A stretch of 35,952 nt of DNA from Tautonia sociabilis (GCF_003977685.1 NZ_RYZH01000059.1:1-35952), one strand, 5' to 3'. Positions 7,497 through 18,406 are shown, numbered from the stretch's first letter. Notes: a model not told the origin generated them from the sequence alone. Program-made: numbers and translations.

Positions 7497-10448
7497 ATGC
7501 GATCGCCCGGCAAGGGCCGGCTGGCGAGGGCCGCGGCCGTGATCGCCTTGTGCGTGCCGCCGGCGCTTTGCTTCTGGTGGGCGGCGGCGGAGGATCGGGG
7601 CCGTCGTCGGCTGGAGGAGGCGAGGGAGGCGCTGGCCAGGGGAGACGTGGCCGAGGCCCGGTCGGCGCTGCGGGGGATCTCGATCGGGGGGCCTTCCGGG
7701 GGGGAATTGGCGTACCTGCTCGGGCTGTGCGCGTTCCGATCGGGGGAGCTCGACGAGGCGCTCGACGCCTGGCGACGGGTCCCATCGGCTTCAGAGTTCG
7801 CCGGCCCGGCCGCGACCGAGGGGGCGGCCGTCGCGCTGGAGCGGGGGGACTATGAGCTGGGGGAGCGGCTGCTCCGCCGGGCCCTGTCGCGGAGGGGCCC
7901 GCACGAGGGGAGGGCGGTTGAGCGGCTGGCCCGGCTGCTCCGGCTGGAGGACCGGAGGGAGGAGGCTCGCCAGCTGCTGGCCGGTCGGCTGGAGTCGGCC
8001 CCGGACCCGATCGAGCTGGTGCGGGAGTTGTGGCTGCTCGACGCGGAGGCGATTCCCGTCTCCCGGACGAGGGCGATGTTCGAGGAGGCGATGGCGACGC
8101 ATCCGGAGGATCCGAGGGTCCGGCTCGCCCTGGCGAACCTGGACCGGAGGGCGGGGAGGCTCGCCGAGGCCGGCCGGCGGCTGGCCTCCCTTCCCGACGA
8201 CCCTCCCTCCTGGAGGGCCCGGCTCCGGTGGGCGGTCGAGGCCGGGGAGGTCGAGGAGGCAAGACGGGCGCTAGGCCGCCTGGGCCCGGGGGGGCTCGAC
8301 CCGGTGGAGGCGGCCAGGATGGACGCCTGGTTCGCCTCCCAGGCCGGGGATCGGGAGCGCGAGCGCCTCGCCCTGAGACGGCTGCTCGAGGGGGCTCCGG
8401 CCGATCCGATGGCGCTCGATCGGCTCGCCGAGCTGGCCCTGGAGGCCGGCGATGAGCGGGAGGCGGCCGAGTACCGCCAGCGGAAGGCCGAGCATGACCG
8501 AAACCGAGACCGATACGCCCGGCTGCTCCGCCTCGAGGGCGAGGAGCTGGCCCCTCGGGCCCGGGAGCTGGCCGCGCTGGCCGAATCGCTCGGCCGTTGG
8601 GACGAGGCGAAGGGCTGGTGGCTCGTCGAGGCCCGCCGGCATCCCCGGGACGCCGAGGCCGGCGACGCCCTCGCCCGGCTGGAGCGCGAGGCCCGGCGGC
8701 GATCGGCCGAGGAGACGACAGCCGACGCCCTGGCGGCGATCGGACGCGAGCCCGCCGGGCACCCGGGCCCCGATCGGCCTCCGGCCTCCGAGCCGGGGAC
8801 GGTTCCCGAATTCGAGGAGCGGGCCGAGGAGGCGGGACTGCGGTTCCGGCTCGATCCCGGGGCCTCGGACGAGCACCATCTCCCCGAGACGATGGCGGGG
8901 GGCGTCGGCCTGCTCGACTTCGATAACGACGGCTGGCTCGACGTTTACTTCCCCCAGGGCGGACCCTTCCCTCCCGGTCGGGGCCCTGGGATCGAGGGCG
9001 GGAGCGAGAGCGAGGGCGAGGGCGGAGGCGACCGGCTCTTCCGGAACCGGGGGGACGGCACCTTCGACGACGTGACCGAGGAGGCGGGCTTCCCCCGGTC
9101 AGGTCGGGGCTTCGGGCACGGGGTCGCCGTCGGCGACTTCGACAACGATGGGTTTCCCGACCTGTTCCTCACGAGGTACGACCGCTACGAACTCTGGCGC
9201 AACCGGGGGGACGGCACCTTCGAGGATGTGACCGAAGCGGCTGGGCTCGGCCTGCCGGCCGAGTGGCCGACCTCGGCGGCCTGGGCCGACCTGGACAACG
9301 ACGGGGACCTTGACCTTTACGTGTGCCACTATCTGCGATGGGACGAGGAGCACCCCCGAGCCTGCCTCGACCCGGAGTCGGGCAGGCCGATCTACTGCGA
9401 GCCGGTGCTGTTCGAGTCGGTGCCCGACCGCCTCTTTCGCAACGACGGCGGCCGGTTCGTTGACGTGACGGGGGAAGCCGGCCTGGTCGACCGGGACGGC
9501 CGGGGTCTGGGCGTGGTGGCCGCCGACCTGGACGGGGACGGGCTCGTCGACCTGTATGTGGCCAACGACATGTCGGCGAATTCCTTCTATCGGAATCTCG
9601 GGGGAATGCGCTTCGAGGAGGTCGGCGAGCGGGCCGGCGTCGCCTCGAACGCCGACGGGGGGTATCAGGCGGGCATGGGGATCGCCTGCGGCGACCTGGA
9701 CGGCGACGGCCTCCCCGACCTGGCCGTGACCAACTTCTACAACGAGGGGACGACCTTCTACCGCAACCTCGGCGGCGGCTTCTTCGCGGACGCCTCGGCC
9801 GCGTTTGGGCTGGGGCCGAGCCGGTACCTGCTCGGGTTCGGGGTCGCCTTCCTGGACGCGAACAACGACGGCTTCCTGGACCTCGCCTCGGCGAACGGGA
9901 TGGTCAACGACTCCCGGCCGCTCTACCCCTACGCCATGCCTACTCAATTGTTGCTGGGAGGGCCCGGGGGCCGCCTGGCCGACGCGACCGCGAAGGCGGG
10001 GCCCCCCTGGACCACCCCCCGGGTCGGTCGGGCGCTGGCCTGCGGCGACTTCGACAACGACGGCCGGCTCGACGTGCTGCTCGTCCCGAACGACGGCCCC
10101 GCGGCCCTGCTGCGGAACCAATCGGAGGGGGGCCACTTCCTCACCCTCGGGCTGGAGGGGGTGGCGTCGGCCCGCGACGCCGTCGGGGCGAGGGTCGTCG
10201 TCGAGGCGGGGGATCGGGCGCTCGTCTCCTGGAGAGTGGGGGGGCAGGGCTACCAGTCCGCTCCCGATCCGAGGCTTCACGTCGGCCTCGGCGGAATTGA
10301 GGGCCCCGTCTCGATCGAGGTCGCCTGGCCCTCGGGCCGGGTCGATCGCCACGATGGCGTCGGGGTCGACGCTGGCTATCTCCTCCGAGAGGCCGAGCCT
10401 CGCCCCCTCCCGCTGCCCGGCTTCTCGAGGAAGCCCAGGGAGCCGTGA
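7497..10448 (+). CDS. TPR-repeat protein with FG-GAP propeller and ASPIC/UnbV domain
   Basis: A 983-aa protein from ATG at 7497, preceded by GGAGGAGGG at 6 nt; in-frame ATGs at 7473 and 7491 are alternatives. Order: one hydrophobic segment at ~10-30 (AAAVIALCVPPALCFWWAA), acting as signal anchor; about 400 residues of tetratricopeptide-like helices rich in A/R/E/L (EEAREALARGDVAEARSAL and similar); then from about residue 440 a FG-GAP/VCBS propeller with DFDNDGWLDVYF, DFDNDGFPDLFL, DLDNDGDLDLYV, DLDGDGLVDLYV, DLDGDGLPDLAV, DANNDGFLDLAS and DFDNDGRLDVLL loops; finally an ASPIC/UnbV domain from about residue 890 (GARVVVEAGD ... VAWPSGRVDRH). This TPR-FG-GAP-UnbV architecture is frequent in planctomycetes. 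Function unknown. It converges on the glycosyltransferase gene with a 79-bp gap. Confidence 0.88.
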   Translation: MRSPGKGRLARAAAVIALCVPPALCFWWAAAEDRGRRRLEEAREALARGDVAEARSALRGISIGGPSGGELAYLLGLCAFRSGELDEALDAWRRVPSASEFAGPAATEGAAVALERGDYELGERLLRRALSRRGPHEGRAVERLARLLRLEDRREEARQLLAGRLESAPDPIELVRELWLLDAEAIPVSRTRAMFEEAMATHPEDPRVRLALANLDRRAGRLAEAGRRLASLPDDPPSWRARLRWAVEAGEVEEARRALGRLGPGGLDPVEAARMDAWFASQAGDRERERLALRRLLEGAPADPMALDRLAELALEAGDEREAAEYRQRKAEHDRNRDRYARLLRLEGEELAPRARELAALAESLGRWDEAKGWWLVEARRHPRDAEAGDALARLEREARRRSAEETTADALAAIGREPAGHPGPDRPPASEPGTVPEFEERAEEAGLRFRLDPGASDEHHLPETMAGGVGLLDFDNDGWLDVYFPQGGPFPPGRGPGIEGGSESEGEGGGDRLFRNRGDGTFDDVTEEAGFPRSGRGFGHGVAVGDFDNDGFPDLFLTRYDRYELWRNRGDGTFEDVTEAAGLGLPAEWPTSAAWADLDNDGDLDLYVCHYLRWDEEHPRACLDPESGRPIYCEPVLFESVPDRLFRNDGGRFVDVTGEAGLVDRDGRGLGVVAADLDGDGLVDLYVANDMSANSFYRNLGGMRFEEVGERAGVASNADGGYQAGMGIACGDLDGDGLPDLAVTNFYNEGTTFYRNLGGGFFADASAAFGLGPSRYLLGFGVAFLDANNDGFLDLASANGMVNDSRPLYPYAMPTQLLLGGPGGRLADATAKAGPPWTTPRVGRALACGDFDNDGRLDVLLVPNDGPAALLRNQSEGGHFLTLGLEGVASARDAVGARVVVEAGDRALVSWRVGGQGYQSAPDPRLHVGLGGIEGPVSIEVAWPSGRVDRHDGVGVDAGYLLREAEPRPLPLPGFSRKPREP

Positions 10449-10527
10449 CGCGGGCAGAACGCCGATCGTCTCGAAGGGATGATCGAGTGAGTGCGTCCCG
10501 GGGTGTTGGCTCGGTCGGCCGGTCGCC

Positions 10528-12144
10528 TCAGCGGCGAGGGGGGCTCGGTCGGGACGCGACGGGAGGGGGAGGGGGTTCGAGTCGGAAGATCTGCTGGTCG
10601 CCGAGCGTCCAGGAACGGATCCGGCCGGGCTCGAAGCGGTCGGCGATTGCCTCGGCGATCAGGCCTCCTCCGCGGTCTCGGGGGGAGCCGGCCACGGCGA
10701 CGGCGTAGCCGCCCCGTTCCAGCACGTCGAGCACCCGGTCCATCCGGGCCCGCACCTCCGGCGCGAGGCCGTCCGAGGGTTGCCGCATCGCCCACACCTC
10801 GAACAGGGTGAACATCGGCTCAACCCGGGCGGAACCGAGCATCAGGTATTCGTGCTGGAGTCCGTTCACGAATTGATCCTGGGCGACGATGGTCGGCGCT
10901 CCCGGCTGTCCCCGACGCTTCAGGTCTCGTCGGATGAGCCTCGCCGTGGCCGAGTAGGGGTCTCGGTCGAGGCCGGTGGAGGCTCGGGCCTCCCAGTCGT
11001 CCTGGTAGGGGCGCAGCCCGTTCTCGGCGGTCGATCCCAGCGCGGCCCAGCCCCCCGAGGCCAGCAGGACCGCCGCCGAGAGGCGGCCGAGCCGGCGGGA
11101 CCGGGGGGTCGAGCCGGAGGGGAGCAGGGCGGACACCAGGGCCGCCGCCACCAGGGCCGTCGGGGCGATCAGCACGGCCCCGTACCGCATCGCGACGGAG
11201 TTGAGCACCCGGGCCCCGGCGGCGAGGTCGAAGGCGACCAGGCCGAGCAGGACGCCGGCGACCAGGGCGAGCAAGTCCCAGCGCCGTCTCCTCGCCATCG
11301 CCGCCGATCCCGCCCCGAGCAACGCTCCGGCCACGATGCGGAACCACCAGGAGTGTCGGGAGAGCGTCTCCTCGTCCGTCTCGGTCAGATCGGTGTAGGT
11401 CACGAACCGGCCGAAGGAGTCGATGAACGCGCCGATCGCCCTGGGGTCGTCCCGGTAGCCGTCCAGGTTCGGGTTGCCGGAGATCCACCATCCGAAGGCG
11501 GGCAGGATGCAGAGGCCGCCGACGATCGACGTGAGCACCGCGGCCCGCCACCCGCCGGGCCGGGTCTCGGCCGCCCGGACGATCATCAGGGGCCAGAACA
11601 GCGGCAGGAGCAGGATGTTGGTCGGATGCACGAGCAGGGCGAACCCCGCCCACGCCCAGAACCAGCCCGCCCGGCCGGACCAGGCGATCGCCGCGGCGAT
11701 CAGGCCCACCAAAGGCGTCTGGCTGAACTCGCAGCCGAACCGGGAGAAGACCACCGCGGCCGGCATGCACAGCATCGCCATCGAGGCGATCACCCCCCCC
11801 TCGAGCCCGAACATCCTCCTCCCGAGCCGGAAGGCGACCGCCACGGCCGCCAGCCCGGCGATCGCCGCCGGCAGGCGAAGAGCCAGTACGGTTGGGCCGG
11901 TCAGCGCGAGGATCGGGGCCTGGGAGGCGACGAACAGCGGGCTGAGCAGGTTGCCGGAGGTCGTCCTCGCCTCGAAGGGCTCGCCGTGGAGCAGCCTCCA
12001 GGTCTGGATGCCATAATACGCCTCGTCGCTCGTCGGCAGCGGGATGCCCTCCAGGCGGTCCAGCCGCAACCAGAGCCCGGCAACCATCAGGGCCGCCACG
12101 ACGACGCCGATCAGCCACCCCGGGGCGCGTTCTGTCCAGTTCAT
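10528..12144 (-). CDS. GT39/PMT-like multi-pass membrane glycosyltransferase
   Basis: A 538-aa integral membrane protein. ATG at 12144 follows GGGGAGA at ~10 nt. The N terminus has a first membrane helix (WLIGVVVAALMVAGLWLRL) followed by a luminal loop with TSDEAYYGIQTW; the acidic pair Asp40-Glu41 after the first helix matches the catalytic motif of GT-C enzymes (ArnT/PMT/GT39 family), which use polyprenyl-phosphate sugars on the outer face of the membrane. Eight to ten further hydrophobic segments follow to about residue 385, then a soluble C-terminal ~150 residues (from LRPYQDDWEA), where planctomycete relatives carry a periplasmic domain. The acceptor is unknown. The gene stands alone between a convergent and a divergent neighbour. 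Confidence 0.82.
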   Translation of the reverse strand: MNWTERAPGWLIGVVVAALMVAGLWLRLDRLEGIPLPTSDEAYYGIQTWRLLHGEPFEARTTSGNLLSPLFVASQAPILALTGPTVLALRLPAAIAGLAAVAVAFRLGRRMFGLEGGVIASMAMLCMPAAVVFSRFGCEFSQTPLVGLIAAAIAWSGRAGWFWAWAGFALLVHPTNILLLPLFWPLMIVRAAETRPGGWRAAVLTSIVGGLCILPAFGWWISGNPNLDGYRDDPRAIGAFIDSFGRFVTYTDLTETDEETLSRHSWWFRIVAGALLGAGSAAMARRRRWDLLALVAGVLLGLVAFDLAAGARVLNSVAMRYGAVLIAPTALVAAALVSALLPSGSTPRSRRLGRLSAAVLLASGGWAALGSTAENGLRPYQDDWEARASTGLDRDPYSATARLIRRDLKRRGQPGAPTIVAQDQFVNGLQHEYLMLGSARVEPMFTLFEVWAMRQPSDGLAPEVRARMDRVLDVLERGGYAVAVAGSPRDRGGGLIAEAIADRFEPGRIRSWTLGDQQIFRLEPPPPPVASRPSPPRR

Positions 12145-12843
12145 CCGGGCGATCTCCCCGACCGGGATCGAACAGGGGGAATGGTTCGGCGTCCTCAGCC
12201 GAGCCCGGTGGTCGATCCCTCCCGATCGGAGGCCGGGTGCCCCGCCGAACCCTCCCGAGGATCGGGGCCAACCACGCTCGATCGGATCACCAACGCCCCT
12301 CGGGAGCGGCGTGCTCGTCTCGACGGGCCCCCCCCCGTCCGAGGCCTCCCGGCCCAGGACTCCCGATCGCCGACCCCTCCTCGGGAGGAGGCTATCGTGT
12401 CCGCCGGATCCGTCAATTCCAATTCCTGTCAGAACGCACAAACCAGGGATGAGTACAAGGGACGAGATCTTGCGCGAAAGAACATTCCGATCGCAGGGAT
12501 CGGCGCGCCGGCCCGGGGAACGACGCCGACGTCGTCAGGCACGCCCCAAACCCGACCTCGCGATCCACCCCGAGCCGCCTGTGTGTCCGCGACTCCGAAG
12601 CCCCGGACCGCCTTGTCTCCTTCTCGGCCTCCTCGACCCGCGATCGGGCTTCCATCCGCTCGGTGGCCTGTCAGGGCCTGGAGCCAGCCAGGGCGGCGGA
12701 GCAGGGCTGGACAACCCGCCGCGATCTCGGCAAGCATTGGTCATTGTCTCCTGCAACCCGACGGCCGGAGTGGCCGCCGGGAGCGGCCGCTTCTGGCGGA
12801 CCGGCCCGATCCGGCTGCCGAGCACCACCGACGGAGCCGACCC
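12145..12843. other. 700-bp divergent intergenic region, no recognisable gene
   Basis: Several ORFs of 60-100 codons occur on both strands but none has a family-like composition, a good start or a convincing Shine-Dalgarno, and at this GC content such ORFs are expected by chance. Base composition drops slightly around 12410-12480. It should contain the promoters of the glycosyltransferase and Uma2 genes; I could not place them. Confidence 0.4.
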
Positions 12844-13524
12844 ATGAGCACGACGACGTCCGGCCCGCAGGCCTCGGAGGCGATCCGCGACGATGGTTCC
12901 GAGGACCGCATCCTGCTGCGAGGGGTCGACCGGGCCCTGTTCGACCGCATCGTCGCCGCCCGAGGGGACTCGTCGGTCCCCCGGCTGACCTGGATCGACG
13001 GGGACCTGGAGCTGATGAGCCCCTCCTACCGGCACGAGAAGCTGGCCGACCGGCTGGCCGACCTGGTCAAGATCGTGGCTCGTGCCCTGGGCGTGCCGTT
13101 CGAGCCGGCCGGGACCACCACGCTGCGGCGAGACGACCCGGGCCGAAGCAAGGAGCCGGACGCGAGCTTCTACCTGGCCCATGCCGCGGCGGTGGCCGAG
13201 GTGGAGGAGATCGACCTGGGAATCCACCCCCCACCCGACCTGGTCATCGAGGTGGAGATCCGCAACCCACTGCGCCACGGGGCCGAGGTCTCTGCGGACC
13301 TCGGCGTGCCGGAGCTGTGGCGGTGCGACGGCCGGGAGCTGAGATTCTTCCACCTGGGAGCCGATGGCCAGTACGAGGAACGGTCCCATTCGCGTTCCCT
13401 GCCTCGGCTGTCATCCGCCGAGGCGATGGGACTGATCGTCCGAGGCCGGGGAATGCCGTACGGCCAGTGGCTCGACGAGGTCGAACGGTGGGCCCGGGAG
13501 GAGCTGGCCAACCGCCCCGCCTGA
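12844..13524 (+). CDS. Uma2-family (DUF820) PD-(D/E)xK nuclease-like protein
   Basis: A 226-aa protein from ATG at 12844. The pattern LTWIDGDLELMSPSYRHEKLADRLADLV at 48-75, KEPDASFYLAH at 103-113 and PPPDLVIEVEI at 129-139 is that of the Uma2 family, which has a restriction-endonuclease-like fold: Asp106, and Glu136 in the 'IEVE' strand, are the expected metal ligands. A further ELRFFHLGADGQYEE strand pair and a C-terminal helix (YGQWLDEVERWAREE) complete it. The family is hugely expanded in cyanobacteria and planctomycetes and is usually present as many solitary copies; no biological role is established. It lies just beyond the leader-distal end of the CRISPR array, but nothing links it functionally to the array. 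Confidence 0.88.
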   Translation: MSTTTSGPQASEAIRDDGSEDRILLRGVDRALFDRIVAARGDSSVPRLTWIDGDLELMSPSYRHEKLADRLADLVKIVARALGVPFEPAGTTTLRRDDPGRSKEPDASFYLAHAAAVAEVEEIDLGIHPPPDLVIEVEIRNPLRHGAEVSADLGVPELWRCDGRELRFFHLGADGQYEERSHSRSLPRLSSAEAMGLIVRGRGMPYGQWLDEVERWAREELANRPA

Positions 13525-13838
13525 GCCCGACGCTCTCGGAAGACGCCGGCCGGGCTTCGGACCTGGCCAGCCGATCGAGTCATCTCGCCGGGCCGTTATC
13601 GGATCGCTCGGGTGGTCGAGGACGTCCCATGCGACACCACGGCCCGCGACCTGGAGCGGCGTCTCCCGCCGCGGCGGAATGCCGGCGTCGGCCGCGAGCG
13701 TGAGGTGCCGTTCGTGCGGACCGATCCCTGAGCGGCGCGGCAGCCGGCGTCGCGTTGGCAGCCGATCACCGTGCGTGACGGCCAGTAGGGCACGCGAGGG
13801 TCGACCCGACGGTCGTCCCGACATGGCCTGTGCACGGC
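13525..13838. other. Intergenic region at the leader-distal end of the CRISPR array
   Basis: The 314 bp between the Uma2 gene and the last, degenerate CRISPR repeat hold no gene I can support. A stretch of ~80 codons in the same frame as, and directly after, the Uma2 stop is open to about 13730 but has no start and no family resemblance. Confidence 0.4.
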
Positions 13839-16365
13839 ATTCCAACCCACGCCCTCGCGGGGAGGGCGACATCCGCACGCTGTCCCGAGGGTAGGGGTTG
13901 GTTGCCAGTTTCAACCCACGCCCTCGCGGGGAGGGCGACGCGCGGTGGTGCGCCCGGAAACGGGCTTCGAGGGCTCGGTTTCAACCCACGCCCTCGCGGG
14001 GAGGGCGACGATCGGCGTCTTTCTCGATCCGCCCTACTCCGCTGTTTCAACCCACGCCCTCGCGGGGAGGGCGACCCACCAGCGGGAGCGTGCCCATGAA
14101 CGAGGCGTTGTTTCAACCCACGCCCTCGCGGGGAGGGCGACGGGTTGCATCCGACGGGGCGAGCACCTCTTGCTCGTTTCAACCCACGCCCTCGCGGGGA
14201 GGGCGACAGTCGGGCGCCTCCACTGGCCCGGACTCCGGCCAGCGTTTCAACCCACGCCCTCGCGGGGAGGGCGACCGCGTTGTGCCGGGGGCGGCGCGTC
14301 GGCCAGGGCGTTTCAACCCACGCCCTCGCGGGGAGGGCGACGTCCAGGAGTCGTTGGTTGAACCGCGACCCCATCGTGTTTCAACCCACGCCCTCGCGGG
14401 GAGGGCGACCGCTTCGGGGCCTCGTTGCCCACCCGCGCTCGCCGGTTTCAACCCACGCCCTCGCGGGGAGGGCGACGGCTGCGGCCGACGAAAGAGCATC
14501 GCGCCGGAACCGGTTTCAACCCACGCCCTCGCGGGGAGGGCGACCGGTCCAGCAAGACCCACCAGGCCCCGCCGAACCCGTTTCAACCCACGCCCTCGCG
14601 GGGAGGGCGACACGAGTTGTCCGCCGTAATTGAGGTGATCCGTCCGGTTTCAACCCACGCCCTCGCGGGGAGGGCGACCTTGCATTGCCTACTACGGCTC
14701 GCTTCAGGTGGCGGTTTCAACCCACGCCCTCGCGGGGAGGGCGACCTCGACGTCCAGCTCAAATTCAAGGGCCCAGGAGTCGTTTCAACCCACGCCCTCG
14801 CGGGGAGGGCGACCGTCGAGGATAAAGGTCTTGGTGGTCTTCCGCAGGTTTCAACCCACGCCCTCGCGGGGAGGGCGACCAGTTATGTATAACCAGTCAT
14901 CCCCCGGTATCGGGTGTTTCAACCCACGCCCTCGCGGGGAGGGCGACCTCACTCCCGTCGTGCCGCCCTTGTAGTACGAGCGGTTTCAACCCACGCCCTC
15001 GCGGGGAGGGCGACCGACGCGCTGCCCCGCCGGATCATCGACCGCAAGCGGTTTCAACCCACGCCCTCGCGGGGAGGGCGACCGGATTGAGGGGTGAGGC
15101 TCAGAGACATAGCCGAGGTTTCAACCCACGCCCTCGCGGGGAGGGCGACCGACCGCAACGTGGGGGTCACGGTGCGCAAACCATAGTTTCAACCCACGCC
15201 CTCGCGGGGAGGGCGACCTCAACAGCCGCGTTGGATCGCTCGAAGGTGCTAGAGTTTCAACCCACGCCCTCGCGGGGAGGGCGACCCTCCACCCAGAGCA
15301 CCACGCTCGGGCGAAGGCAAAGTTTCAACCCACGCCCTCGCGGGGAGGGCGACCCCGAGGCCCGGCAGTCGCTTGAAGAGGTCGAGGAGGTTTCAACCCA
15401 CGCCCTCGCGGGGAGGGCGACCGCCCCGCGTCACGAGGATGGGCCCGGCTCGGCAGTTTCAACCCACGCCCTCGCGGGGAGGGCGACCCCAAGCGATTGG
15501 CCGAGGACGTCACTCGCACGATGTTTCAACCCACGCCCTCGCGGGGAGGGCGACCCGCCAGAGTAGTCGCTGGCGATCTGCCGAATGCGTTTCAACCCAC
15601 GCCCTCGCGGGGAGGGCGACCCCCGCTGCTCGACCGCCTCCCCGACTAACCTCTGCCGTTTCAACCCACGCCCTCGCGGGGAGGGCGACCCGTCGCGGCC
15701 CCCGTGGAGGCCGTCGTCAGGTCCAGTTTCAACCCACGCCCTCGCGGGGAGGGCGACCGACGTGCCCTGGCAGCGATAGGCCGGGCAAAGTTTCAACCCA
15801 CGCCCTCGCGGGGAGGGCGACTGATCGCCTGGAGTAGGTAACTCCCGAGATGGAACCGGTTTCAACCCACGCCCTCGCGGGGAGGGCGACGCCGTGTTGG
15901 CCAGCTTCCAGGTGCCGTCCGGGGCCAAGTTTCAACCCACGCCCTCGCGGGGAGGGCGACTCTCCTGGTAGGCCCAGAGGCCGACGACCAGGCCGTTTCA
16001 ACCCACGCCCTCGCGGGGAGGGCGACCGGCCCAGCGGCCGGTCATCGCCGGTGATCGCCACGTTTCAACCCACGCCCTCGCGGGGAGGGCGACAGGTCGG
16101 CCCGGGGCGTCGTCCCGTCGGCCTCGACGTTTCAACCCACGCCCTCGCGGGGAGGGCGACAACCCCCTTTAATTTGGGGAAACGGGCCCCTCTAGGCGTT
16201 TCAACCCACGCCCTCGCGGGGAGGGCGACTGTAGATCGCTCCGATCGCGTTGTACAGGCCGGAAAGTTTCAACCCACGCCCTCGCGGGGAGGGCGACAGG
16301 CCGCATTTTTGGGTGTCAACCCGCGTAGGCGTTGTTTCAACCCACGCCCTCGCGGGGAGGGCGAC

Positions 16366-16402
16366 GCGCACTCCTCTACGTCGGGAACGAGTGCGTCTTG
16401 GA
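16366..16402 (-). repeat. CRISPR spacer related to the spacer at 18974-19009 (synonymous variant)
   Basis: Over 36 aligned bases this spacer and 18974-19009 differ at four positions. Read on the plus strand in one frame both encode A-L-L-Y-V-G-N-E-C-V-L, and all four differences are silent. They therefore appear to sample two diverged alleles of one protein-coding gene. Confidence 0.85.
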
Positions 16403-17567
16403 GTTTCAACCCACGCCCTCGCGGGGAGGGCGACGGGGTAGAGGCAGGACATGATCAGCGCGTCGGCGTTTCAACCCACGCCCTCGCGGGGAGGGCGACC
16501 CTGCTCACCAACATATTGGAGATCGTCGAGGATGTTTCAACCCACGCCCTCGCGGGGAGGGCGACGGGCGGTCGCACAGTTGTAGATCTTGTTATATCCG
16601 TTTCAACCCACGCCCTCGCGGGGAGGGCGACCTTCGCGCCGCTGATCACCGCGGTGGACGCCCAGCAGTTTCAACCCACGCCCTCGCGGGGAGGGCGACG
16701 TCCACCAGTCCTGCCCTTGCCCCCCCGCCCCGCGTTTCAACCCACGCCCTCGCGGGGAGGGCGACCGGGCGCGGCGGGCCCTCGGCCGCGGTGAGGTCGT
16801 TTCAACCCACGCCCTCGCGGGGAGGGCGACCGTCCGCAGTCGAAGCGTTTCGGGAGACGCTACTATGTTTCAACCCACGCCCTCGCGGGGAGGGCGACGG
16901 GAATTGCTGCCGAGGGTCTAGCGCGCATGGCGGGTTTCAACCCACGCCCTCGCGGGGAGGGCGACTCATCGTCTCGCACGGTGTCGGCGACTGGTCCCGG
17001 AGTTTCAACCCACGCCCTCGCGGGGAGGGCGACTTACGCCAGGCGGCCCAGCGAGACCCTGCACTCGAGCGTTTCAACCCACGCCCTCGCGGGGAGGGCG
17101 ACCAAGATGCCCTACCAGTCAATCCAGCAGGATTTCATGTTTCAACCCACGCCCTCGCGGGGAGGGCGACGCGGGATTGCTCAATCCGGATCGAGTCGGA
17201 GAGGTTTCAACCCACGCCCTCGCGGGGAGGGCGACGGTGTCCTCAATGAGACGCTTGAGGACTTGGTCGGTTTCAACCCACGCCCTCGCGGGGAGGGCGA
17301 CATTTCCGGGTGTTCCTCCTCGGCCGTGTCGGGGGTGTTTCAACCCACGCCCTCGCGGGGAGGGCGACGTCATTTGGCCAAGCGTGCCTGCGTTCATCAC
17401 TGGAGTTTCAACCCACGCCCTCGCGGGGAGGGCGACGCGACGAATCGACGAGATCGAGATTGCTCCCGGGTTTCAACCCACGCCCTCGCGGGGAGGGCGA
17501 CTCGACAATGATGGCCGGGTTCTCCTGGTGAAGATGTTTCAACCCACGCCCTCGCGGGGAGGGCGAC

Positions 17568-17601
17568 CAGGGGGAAAGAGGTTGAGCCATACACTAACAA
17601 G
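17568..17601 (-). repeat. CRISPR spacer that is the reverse complement of the spacer at 17769-17801
   Basis: This 34-nt spacer starts CAGGGGGAAAGAGG on the plus strand; the spacer three units away at 17769-17801 ends CCTCTTTCCCCCTG and is its exact reverse complement over 33 nt. The borders coincide within one base. Confidence 0.95.
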
Positions 17602-18370
17602 GTTTCAACCCACGCCCTCGCGGGGAGGGCGACATGGGTGTTGGATGAGGGCTATATCATGCGATCCCGTTTCAACCCACGCCCTCGCGGGGAGGGCGAC
17701 CGTAGACGGGGCGCGTGGCACGACGCGCCTCATCAAGTTTCAACCCACGCCCTCGCGGGGAGGGCGACTTGTTAGTGTATGGCTCAACCTCTTTCCCCCT
17801 GGTTTCAACCCACGCCCTCGCGGGGAGGGCGACAAGGTGATCCGTGCACAAAGTCGGAGCTGTTTGGTTTCAACCCACGCCCTCGCGGGGAGGGCGACGG
17901 GTGAAGCCCGAGACCGATCCCGGGCCGACTCGGTTTCAACCCACGCCCTCGCGGGGAGGGCGACCTCATACTCCTTGCCGTTCTGATGCACTTCATCTCC
18001 CGTTTCAACCCACGCCCTCGCGGGGAGGGCGACATGCGGTGGGATGGGACTTGTCGGGCGCGACCATTGGTTTCAACCCACGCCCTCGCGGGGAGGGCGA
18101 CGCGGGCCTGGCCCGAGAGATTCGAGTTCGGACCAGTTTCAACCCACGCCCTCGCGGGGAGGGCGACGCGTGGGTGTCCGACGACGAGGACGTGTTGAGA
18201 TAGTTTCAACCCACGCCCTCGCGGGGAGGGCGACCGCCTCGGCCCCGAGGTCGTAGCTGTAGTGCTCCGCGTTTCAACCCACGCCCTCGCGGGGAGGGCG
18301 ACCGACCGCGTGGCCGCCGATCGAGGACGAGCCCCAGGGTTTCAACCCACGCCCTCGCGGGGAGGGCGAC

Positions 18371-18406
18371 GCAAGGCCGTCAGCCGATCGAATTCGTCGC
18401 CACAGA
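18371..18406 (-). repeat. CRISPR spacer related to the spacer at 19441-19476
   Basis: Both 36-nt spacers begin GCAAGGCCGTCAGCCG and end TCGTCGCCACAGA on the plus strand; they differ at four central positions. Read on the minus strand in one frame they encode C-G-D-E-F/A-D-R-L-T-A-L, with one amino-acid change and two silent ones. Confidence 0.85.

Noticed and set aside
10780..13524. 914-codon plus-strand ORF running through the glycosyltransferase gene into Uma2
   Set aside because: Only the last 226 codons (from 12844) are Uma2; the rest is antisense to the membrane protein with low-complexity composition.
16621..16667. Spacer translating to FAPLITAVDAQQ, possibly phage terminase
   Set aside because: The resemblance to the 'VD.Q' motif of GpA-type terminases is too short to claim.
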